DNA from: Bacteroidaceae bacterium
GTDB lineage: Bacteria > Bacteroidota > Bacteroidia > Bacteroidales > Bacteroidaceae
Reading direction: 5' to 3'
DNA length: 5,827 nt
Assembly: GCA_900772575.1 (NCBI GenBank)
Contig: CAAHEN010000055.1
Coordinates: forward strand, 1 to 5,827
Shown one piece after another: positions 1 to 4,566 of the stretch; the stretch's first letter is position 1; every line of letters begins with the position of its first letter. Both the position numbers and the translations under genes were made by a program. Below the pieces are notes generated by a model. It was not told the origin of the DNA. It worked only from the letters and a program-made list of their open reading frames with translations, and did no database searches.

Positions 1-156
1 CCCCGCAGTGTTTTTCATAGTTTTGGGCGTACGCCATACTATGAAAACGTTGCGTTTCTATTTGGACACTTCAGCCCCGCGAAGACGGTGCGGGCCGACA
101 TGGCGATTGTCGCGGCGATGACCGATGGAGACGTGCCGCCGGCAGTGCGGCGATAG
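1..156 (+). CDS. C-terminal end of an unidentified protein (partial)
   Basis: A reading frame is open from the first base of the window and stops at TAG (154-156), giving 51 residues that begin PRSVFHSFGRTPYYE and end DGDVPPAVRR. The start lies outside the window. Support for a real gene end is positional: the stop comes 7 bp before a perfect 17-bp hairpin (164-202) that would suit a transcription terminator, and the downstream gene converges on it. Codons are mixed in the first 20 positions and GC-rich later, as in the neighbours. I do not recognise the family and assign no function. The frame contains an imperfect palindrome (12-47). An overlapping frame starting at ATG 41 reads MKTLRFYLDTSAP, which resembles the start of PIN-domain toxins but stops at 118-120, so a frameshifted relic is an alternative reading. 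Confidence 0.5.
   Translation, partial: PRSVFHSFGRTPYYENVAFLFGHFSPAKTVRADMAIVAAMTDGDVPPAVRR
12..47. repeat. Imperfect palindrome with a perfect GGCGTACGCC core
   Basis: TTTTCATAGT (12-21) is the reverse complement of ACTATGAAAA (38-47), giving a 10-bp outer stem. The centre (26-35) is the perfect palindrome GGCGTACGCC, and a short unpaired internal loop separates the two. No T-tract follows on either strand, so it does not look like an intrinsic terminator. It lies inside the partial reading frame at 1-156 and may be partly a by-product of coding, or a protein-binding site or remnant of one. Confidence 0.5.
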
Positions 157-163
157 CAAGATA

Positions 164-202
164 GAGCTCTGGCCAAGGGTGACTTACCCTTGGCCAGAGC
201 TC
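164..202. terminator. Perfect 17-bp hairpin between convergent genes, probable bidirectional terminator
   Basis: GAGCTCTGGCCAAGGGT (164-180) and ACCCTTGGCCAGAGCTC (186-202) are exact reverse complements around a 5-nt loop (GACTT). The hairpin lies 7 bp after the stop of the plus-strand frame at 1-156 and 46 bp after the stop of the minus-strand DUF349 gene, which is where a shared terminator of two convergent genes would sit. Neither side has a good T-tract: the minus-strand side reads TATCTTGCTATC and the plus-strand side AGAAGCAGTAAG. Termination or 3'-end protection is therefore inferred from position and stem strength. A weaker 5-bp hairpin (221-225 with 232-236) lies between it and the DUF349 stop. 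Confidence 0.65.
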
Positions 203-248
203 AGAAGCAGTAAGAATGTCCGGGAGCGGCATCCCGAGGTGGCGCGGC

Positions 249-2264
249 TTACTGCTGTTCGCCGGCCTTTATCTGTTCGTTGACGGCCTTGAGCTTCTCA
301 GCCAGCAGGTTGAGGTCTTCCTTCAGCCGCTCTATCTTGCGGTTCACTTCGTCGACGAAAGCGTTGGCCTGCTTCGATTTGGTACTGAGGAAGGAGAGGT
401 TGGTCTCATAGGTCTGTATCTCCTGGCGCTTGGCCTCGAAGGCCGTGTTGAGGCGGGCACGTTCGCGCGTCAGCTCGTTGCCCCCCTTGTCGGCCACGTC
501 TTTCTTGAAGTTGTCGAGGTTGCGCCGTCCGGCGGAGAGGTGCAGTTCCTTGTAAACGCGGTCGCACACGTCGTGGTAGCGCTGGTACATTTTCTCCTTT
601 TTGCGGAAAGGCACATGGCCGATGGTGTTCCAGCGGGTCTGCAGCTCGCGCACTTTCTGTTGCGCGTCGTCGGCAGGATTCTCTAGCAAGGCCTCGAGGG
701 CGCTGATCACCTCGTTCTTGGCGGTGAGGTTGTCCTCCTCCTCCTTGCGCTGTCCCGATGTGGCGGCCTTCTTGTTGTCGAAGAAGGCGTTGCAGGCGGT
801 GTTGAAACGCTTCCATATGGCCTCAGACACTTTGTGGGCGACCGGACCTATCGTGCGCCACTCCTTCTGTAGGGCGACAATCTTCGAGGTCGTGGTGCCC
901 CACTCCGTGCTGTCCTTGAGGGCTTCAGCCTTTTCGCAAAGGGCATTCTTTGCGGCGAGGTTGGCGGCAAACGTCTCACGCGTCTGCTTGAAGAAGGCGG
1001 TCTTGGCGTTGAAGAAGGTGTCGCAGGCGGTGCGGAAGCGCTCAAAGATTTTTGCGTTCATCTTCTTCGGTGTGAAACCGATGGTCTTCCACTCGGCTTG
1101 CAGGGCGATGATGGCCTTGGTCGTCTTGTCCCAGTCAGAGAAGCCCTTGAGTCCGTCGGTCTTGATGGCTTCCACCTTCTCACAGAGGGCCTCCTTCTTG
1201 GCCAGGTTCTCCTCTTCCTGGGCCTTGAGTTGCTCGAAGTGATCCTGGTGGCGCTTGTTGACGATGGTGGAGGCCTCCTTGAAGCGCTTCCATATTTCCT
1301 CGCGCAGTTCCTTGGCGACCGGGCCGGTCTCGCGGAATTCCTGGTGAAGTTTCTGGAGCTGGTGGAAGGCCGATACGGGGTCGGCCACGTCGGCGAGCTT
1401 CTCCGCCGCCTCGCAGAGCCGTGTCTTGATCTCCAGGTTCTTCTTGAAGTCGTAGGCGCGGAACTCGTGGTTGAGGCGCAGCTGGTCGTAGAACTGCTCG
1501 ACATAGAGCTGGTAGTTCTTCCAGAGCTCAGTGGCCTTCTCTGCAGGTACGTTCTTGATCTCCTTCCATTCAGCCTGCAGGGCCTTGAAGGTGTCGTAGT
1601 TCTTGTCGGCCTCATCGGGTGATGCGGCCATATCCTTTATTTTCTCGATGATGGCGAGTTTCTTCTCCAGTCCGGCCTGCTTTTCCTTCTCCAGCGCCTC
1701 AACGGCCTGCGCGCGCAGTTCGCGGATGCGCCCCATCTGCGCCTTGAAGTTCTCCTCGTCGGGGTCAGGCTCGGGAGTGAAGTCTTCCGGGGCGCCGCCA
1801 GCGGCGATGAAAGCCTCGTGTGCGGCGGTAATGGCAGCGTTGTTGAGCTTGTAATACGCCTGCTTCAGCGCTTCTATCTCTGTGCGGTCGATGTTTTCGC
1901 CGGAGGTGATGATTTCCTTGAGCCGCTCGATGATGCCAGACTTGGTGGCCGGCAGTGGACGGACGCTGTGGGCGGCGGCATTGCTGTCGCCCTCGCTTGG
2001 CGCTTCGTCGACGGTATCGGTTGGCGCGGCTGTCGCGTCGGGTTGGGCGTCGGCTGTATCGGCGGCAGTCGCTGCCGGTGCCGTGACAGTGGCCTCGGTC
2101 TCGGCTGCGGTTTCCGCTGCGGGCGTTGCAGTCTCAGTCTCAGGGGCTTGTCCGGGAGTAGCGGCCACCTCGGCGGTTGCCGCTGCCTCGGTGGTGGGAG
2201 AGGTTTCCGCTGTGACGGGTTGCGTCACAGCGTTGTCTGTTTCGAGAATCTTATTTTCGTCCAT
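249..2264 (-). CDS. DUF349 repeat protein, coiled-coil, function unknown
   Basis: The 671-residue product has three parts. Residues 1 to about 105 are a low-complexity, probably disordered segment rich in Ala, Thr, Glu and Pro. Residues 110-600 carry the DUF349 array; I count five units by their recurring core (leucine-glutamine, an aromatic residue five or so positions on, T-I-G/T-G-P, then W/I-K/E-R-F/Y): LQAEWKEI at 229, LQKLHQEF at 303, LQAEWKTIG at 388, LQKEWRTIG at 465 and LQTRWNTIG at 541. Residues from about 598 to 668 are charged and heptad-like, consistent with a terminal coiled coil. No signal peptide or membrane segment is visible, so it is probably cytoplasmic. Large DUF349 proteins are common in Bacteroidota, but I know of no established biochemical role. 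The ATG at 2262-2264 has no Shine-Dalgarno, as is usual in the phylum. Upstream corA is on the same strand but 150 bp away with a candidate promoter between, so the gene is probably transcribed alone. Confidence 0.93.
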   Translation of the reverse strand: MDENKILETDNAVTQPVTAETSPTTEAAATAEVAATPGQAPETETATPAAETAAETEATVTAPAATAADTADAQPDATAAPTDTVDEAPSEGDSNAAAHSVRPLPATKSGIIERLKEIITSGENIDRTEIEALKQAYYKLNNAAITAAHEAFIAAGGAPEDFTPEPDPDEENFKAQMGRIRELRAQAVEALEKEKQAGLEKKLAIIEKIKDMAASPDEADKNYDTFKALQAEWKEIKNVPAEKATELWKNYQLYVEQFYDQLRLNHEFRAYDFKKNLEIKTRLCEAAEKLADVADPVSAFHQLQKLHQEFRETGPVAKELREEIWKRFKEASTIVNKRHQDHFEQLKAQEEENLAKKEALCEKVEAIKTDGLKGFSDWDKTTKAIIALQAEWKTIGFTPKKMNAKIFERFRTACDTFFNAKTAFFKQTRETFAANLAAKNALCEKAEALKDSTEWGTTTSKIVALQKEWRTIGPVAHKVSEAIWKRFNTACNAFFDNKKAATSGQRKEEEDNLTAKNEVISALEALLENPADDAQQKVRELQTRWNTIGHVPFRKKEKMYQRYHDVCDRVYKELHLSAGRRNLDNFKKDVADKGGNELTRERARLNTAFEAKRQEIQTYETNLSFLSTKSKQANAFVDEVNRKIERLKEDLNLLAEKLKAVNEQIKAGEQQ

Positions 2265-2319
2265 ATTGATAATGGGGTTGTCGATAGCTTGGTGTGAATG
2301 ATGACAATTGTTTGAGCTG

Positions 2320-2351
2320 CAAATGAAGTTATTTTTCTCCGTATGACCAAG
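2320..2351 (-). promoter_or_regulatory. Candidate Bacteroidetes-type promoter of the DUF349 gene
   Basis: Read on the minus strand, CTTG (2351-2348) is followed after 20 bp by TTCATTTG (2327-2320). This fits the Bacteroidetes -33/-7 pattern (TTTG, about 19-21 bp, TAnnTTTG) with one mismatch in each box. It would place the transcript start near 2313 and give a leader of roughly 50 nt. The surrounding 2265-2414 interval is AT-rich and holds no gene. Confidence 0.4.
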
Positions 2352-2414
2352 AAAATGTGTAACATATTTTCAGCCCCACGGGTAATCTGACGGAAAAAAT
2401 AGCTTTTCGGAGGG

Positions 2415-3341
2415 TCATAACCAAGCCTTCCGGCGGAAGAGCAGGAAGAACAGGATGGTGACAGCGAGGGTCAGGACGAGAATGACGGGAAAGCCCCACC
2501 ACACGTTCTCTAGCCCCGAGATGAGGTTCATGCCGAAGATACTGGCCACGAGTGTCGGGAACATGAGAATGATGCTGACGCTGGTCATCTGCTTCACCGT
2601 GGCAGACATGTTGTTGTTGATGACGCTGGCATAGGTCTCCATGGTCGAGTCGAGGATGTTGACATAGATGTTGGTCGTCTCGCGCGCCTGGTTCATCTCG
2701 ATGGTGACGTCCTCGATGAGGTCGGCGTCGAGCTCGTCGACGGGGAGCTTGAATTTCAGTTTGGAGAGCAGCGTCTCATTGCCGCGGATAGACGTGATGA
2801 AGTAGGTCAAGCTGTCTTGCAGCCGTGACAGGCCGACGAGATCCTCGTTGTCGATTTTGCGGTCGAGGTTGCGCTTGGCCTCTTCGATGAGAATGCTGAT
2901 TTGCTTGAGTCGCTTCAGGTACCACACGGCCGATGAGAGAAAGAGGCGGAACACGAGGTCTACGGCATCGGTGAAGCCCAGGTTGCGCTTCTGCTGGTAA
3001 GAGACGAAGTCTATCATCATGTTGGTCTCATAGTTGCAGACCGTGATGCAGACGCCCTTGTTCAGGATGATGCCGAGCGGGACGGTGGTGTGCGGTGTGC
3101 GCGAGCGCACCTCTTTGACGTAGGGAATGCGCAGGATGATGAGTGTCCAGCCGTCGTCGTAGTCATAGCGTGAGCGCTCGTCTTTGTCTCGGATATCATC
3201 GAGAAAGTAGTCTGGAATTTTGAGCGTGTTGTATAGAAAGTCCTCGTCGTCGGGTGTGGGGCAGGTCACCTGCACCCAGCAGTTGGGTTGCCACTCATCG
3301 AGTGTGCGCAGCGTGTGGCTGATGTTCCAGTAGGTTCGCAT
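2415..3341 (-). CDS. corA: CorA-family magnesium/cobalt transporter
   Basis: The 308-residue protein has the CorA layout: a long soluble N-terminal cytoplasmic domain (about 1-245), a charged helical stretch, and two membrane segments at the C-terminus. The signature G-M-N is present at residues 270-272 in the context SIFGMNL, at the end of the first membrane helix (about 252-272), which carries the usual helix proline (P262). The second helix spans about 283-302 and the protein ends in a basic, tryptophan-containing tail (RRKAWL), also typical. CorA proteins form pentamers in the inner membrane and admit Mg2+, with Co2+ or Ni2+ in some members; the ion here cannot be read from sequence. The loop after GMN lacks the common MPE triplet (it reads LISGLENVW), a variation also seen in distant CorA-like proteins. 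The ATG at 3341 is backed by GGAG 7 nt upstream. Length is normal for the family. Confidence 0.95.
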   Translation of the reverse strand: MRTYWNISHTLRTLDEWQPNCWVQVTCPTPDDEDFLYNTLKIPDYFLDDIRDKDERSRYDYDDGWTLIILRIPYVKEVRSRTPHTTVPLGIILNKGVCITVCNYETNMMIDFVSYQQKRNLGFTDAVDLVFRLFLSSAVWYLKRLKQISILIEEAKRNLDRKIDNEDLVGLSRLQDSLTYFITSIRGNETLLSKLKFKLPVDELDADLIEDVTIEMNQARETTNIYVNILDSTMETYASVINNNMSATVKQMTSVSIILMFPTLVASIFGMNLISGLENVWWGFPVILVLTLAVTILFFLLFRRKAWL

Positions 3342-3348
3342 GTCGTTT

Positions 3349-3352
3349 CTCC
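3349..3352 (-). promoter_or_regulatory. Shine-Dalgarno-like GGAG before corA
   Basis: The minus strand reads GGAG seven bases before the corA ATG. The other genes of this window have no such motif, so it is notable here and supports the chosen start. Confidence 0.55.
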
Positions 3353-3464
3353 AAAAGCTAGTGCGACGGGGAAATCGGCGATGTCGATTCTCCCTGTCTG
3401 TTATTCAGTTATTTCCGCGTGGTAGTCGTCCATTAGGTTGATATAATGTGTGGAATGTCGGGGG

Positions 3465-3472
3465 CAAAAATA
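3465..3472 (-). promoter_or_regulatory. Candidate -7 box of a corA promoter
   Basis: The minus strand reads TATTTTTG, an exact match to the Bacteroidetes -7 consensus TAnnTTTG. I see no TTTG at the expected -33 distance (around 3492-3495), so the promoter is only half supported. If used, transcription would start near 3460 and leave a leader of about 115-120 nt before corA. The leader (3342-3460) holds no open frame of note. Confidence 0.45.
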
Positions 3473-3508
3473 CGAATTTTATTTCTTTGTGCCGCCATGT
3501 CTGGGCGT

Positions 3509-3527
3509 AAAATGCGGCAGGCGCCGC
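3509..3527 (-). terminator. Second, weaker hairpin with a short U-tract
   Basis: On the minus strand GCGGC (3527-3523) and GCCGC (3518-3514) pair around a 4-nt loop and are followed by ATTTTA. It lies about 40 bp beyond the strong terminator at 3566-3601, so it may be a backup terminator for the same transcript. The stem is only 5 bp. Confidence 0.4.
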
Positions 3528-3565
3528 CTAGCCCTGGGGATTCAGTGCCGAAGACCGGGCGGACA

Positions 3566-3601
3566 AGAAAAATGAGCGGAGGCGCCACGGCGCCCCCGCT
3601 C
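3566..3601 (-). terminator. Strong intrinsic (Rho-independent) terminator
   Basis: On the minus strand GAGCGG (3601-3596) pairs with CCGCTC (3579-3574). A G-U pair and five further GC pairs (3594-3590 with 3585-3581) extend this to a 12-bp stem with a 4-nt loop, and the run ATTTTTCTT follows immediately (3573-3565). This is a textbook intrinsic terminator oriented for minus-strand transcription. It ends a transcript from the 3600-3850 region, either readthrough from the Spy-like gene or a separate RNA. Confidence 0.9.
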
Positions 3602-3800
3602 TCCCTTTAGAACGAAAAAGTGCATTGCTCCTTCGATCGAAAGCGGTTATGGCCAACTGCAGACGGTGGCTTCCGTGGCAGTGTCGGTCTGTCGTCAGCC
3701 CGCGTTCATCGAAGTATGAACCCCTAGAAAAAGGATTTTGGGGCTCATGACACGGTAGTTGGGCGGGGCACCTCACGGCGTGCCGCTTACCTCCGTGTGG
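3566..3800 (-). ncRNA. Structured RNA region of unknown family (long 3' UTR or small RNA)
   Basis: Read on the minus strand, this GC-rich interval holds consecutive hairpins. (1) 3798-3750: ACACGG pairs with CCGTGT, continued by three pairs after one mismatch, and enclosing an inner stem GCGGCAC/GTGCC-CC-GC. (2) 3748-3716: nine pairs (ATGAGCCCC with GGGGTTCAT, one G-U) around a 15-nt loop. (3) An alternative, GTTCAT/ATGAAC (3721-3716 with 3709-3704), shares one arm with hairpin 2. (4) CAGAC/GTCTG across about 3690-3658. (5) The palindrome TTCGATCGAA at 3632-3641. The terminator at 3566-3601 follows. I do not recognise RNase P, tmRNA or SRP RNA landmarks. 6S-type RNA was considered but cannot be confirmed by eye. 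No good promoter is visible at 3800-3850, so the 5' end is uncertain and the region may be the 3' UTR of the upstream gene. The only frame here (3528-3776, GTG start) runs through the terminator and looks non-coding. Confidence 0.4.
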
Positions 3801-3847
3801 GTTAAGTACAGCATGTAAATGGTGGATATAAGATGAAGAAAAGTGTG

Positions 3848-4384
3848 TCAGAAGTCTTCTCCTCCGAACCCGCCGCCGAGGCCACCCATACCGGGGAATC
3901 CGCCTGCGGGCCGCTGCCGGTTGCTAGGGCCATTGCCGTTGCGGCGGTCGCCTTGCGGCGGCTGTGCGGCGAAGAGGCGCACCAGCTGCACCGAAGTGAG
4001 GCGTTCGCGGAGTTGCTTGTAGAATGCGCGTTTGATGGCCACCTCCTTTTCCGTGGCGGCAAAGCGATCTTCTATCAGCGCTGCGGCCTGCAGTTCCGTC
4101 AGCTTGTCCGCGTTGACTGTGGCCGCCTTCTCTGTGTCGCCGTCCTTCCGGGCCGTCTGGACGCTGCGGCGCACACTGCGCAGGGAGTCTTGCATGGCCA
4201 CATAGATGGGTTTGAACCATGCCGTTGTGGCCTCGTCGAGCTTCATGTCTTCGGCCAGACGGGTCGCCTGTTTCTCAAGCATCTTCTTTCCGTCGCCATC
4301 CTTGCGGTCGCGCGGGGCGGCGGAGCCTGTGATGGAGACGGCGGCCAGCAGGGCCAGCGCCAATGTCAGTTTCGTCAGTTTCAT
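3848..4384 (-). CDS. Exported small helical protein, Spy/CpxP-like (LTxxQ-type), glycine-rich tail
   Basis: The 178-residue product starts with a clear signal peptide: basic MKLTK, a hydrophobic core to residue 18, and a likely cleavage after S-A-A (residue 23). The mature part up to about residue 140 is charged and alpha-helical. It includes MKLDEATTAWF near 47-57 and ERLTSVQLVRLF at 127-138, which resemble the paired LTxxQ motifs of periplasmic Spy/CpxP chaperone-like proteins. Residues 141-178 are a low-complexity Q/N/P/R then Gly/Phe/Met tail ending GGEDF. The location is inferred as periplasmic. The match to Spy/CpxP is by pattern only; a Bacteroidota-specific family of unknown function is equally possible. 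It has its own strong promoter and is divergent from the copper ATPase gene, with 182 bp between starts. There is no Shine-Dalgarno. The 3' side runs into a structured region that ends in a terminator about 250 nt after the stop. Confidence 0.85.
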   Translation of the reverse strand: MKLTKLTLALALLAAVSITGSAAPRDRKDGDGKKMLEKQATRLAEDMKLDEATTAWFKPIYVAMQDSLRSVRRSVQTARKDGDTEKAATVNADKLTELQAAALIEDRFAATEKEVAIKRAFYKQLRERLTSVQLVRLFAAQPPQGDRRNGNGPSNRQRPAGGFPGMGGLGGGFGGEDF

Positions 4385-4437
4385 ATTGCCAGTGTATCGG
4401 GAAGTGAAGAGTGAACGCTTCCGCTTGTTAGACGTTG

Positions 4438-4468
4438 CAAAGGTAACCCATCGTCAGTAGTCTGCAAA
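4438..4468 (-). promoter_or_regulatory. Strong Bacteroidetes-type promoter of the Spy-like gene
   Basis: On the minus strand TTTG (4468-4465) is followed after 19 bp by TACCTTTG (4445-4438), matching both boxes of the Bacteroidetes sigma consensus exactly. Transcription would start near 4432, giving a leader of about 48 nt before the ATG at 4384. It is the best promoter in the window. Confidence 0.8.
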
Positions 4469-4496
4469 ATGCTTTAGACGAACCGCCATATTTCAT

Positions 4497-4511
4497 CGAC
4501 GAAACCCGTCG
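4497..4511. repeat. Small inverted repeat in the copA promoter region
   Basis: CGACG (4497-4501) and CGTCG (4507-4511) are inverted around AAACC. The repeat covers the place where the -33 box of the copA promoter should be, so it could be an operator, but at 5 bp per arm it may be chance. Confidence 0.25.
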
Positions 4512-4526
4512 GCCCATAGATTTCTG

Positions 4527-4534
4527 TAACTTTG
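4527..4534 (+). promoter_or_regulatory. -7 box of the copA promoter
   Basis: TAACTTTG exactly matches the Bacteroidetes -7 consensus TAnnTTTG and is followed by C, as is common. No TTTG is present about 20 bp upstream (4503-4506 reads AACC), which fits a promoter that depends on an activator. The start would be near 4540, with a leader of about 27 nt and no Shine-Dalgarno before the ATG at 4567. Confidence 0.65.
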
Positions 4535-4566
4535 CAGTCCACTATTACAATCAGTACGTTCATCAC

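Noticed and set aside
1818..2301. Plus-strand frames opposite the DUF349 N-terminus (Gly/Cys/Arg-rich, and Ala/Val/Ser-rich)
   Set aside because: They mirror the low-complexity Ala/Thr/Glu coding of the minus strand; no initiation context or family resemblance supports them.
2372..2413. Terminator after corA
   Set aside because: Possible stems (CCC/GGG with CAG/CTG, and GAAAA/TTTTTC) are short or AT-only and not followed by a convincing U-tract.
3528..3776. Minus-strand frame of 82 residues with a GTG start
   Set aside because: It runs straight through the strong terminator stem (3566-3601) and the hairpin series, and its composition is not protein-like.
3566..3800. RNase P RNA, tmRNA or SRP RNA
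   Set aside because: The conserved landmarks I would expect (GAAAGTCC-type P4 core, a tag frame with a T-arm, the GGAAGG-AGCAG loop) are not present. The GGAAGCC near 3670 is only a superficial SRP-like match.
3833..4414. Plus-strand frame of 193 residues opposite the Spy-like gene
   Set aside because: The minus-strand gene has a signal peptide and a consensus promoter; the plus-strand frame has neither.
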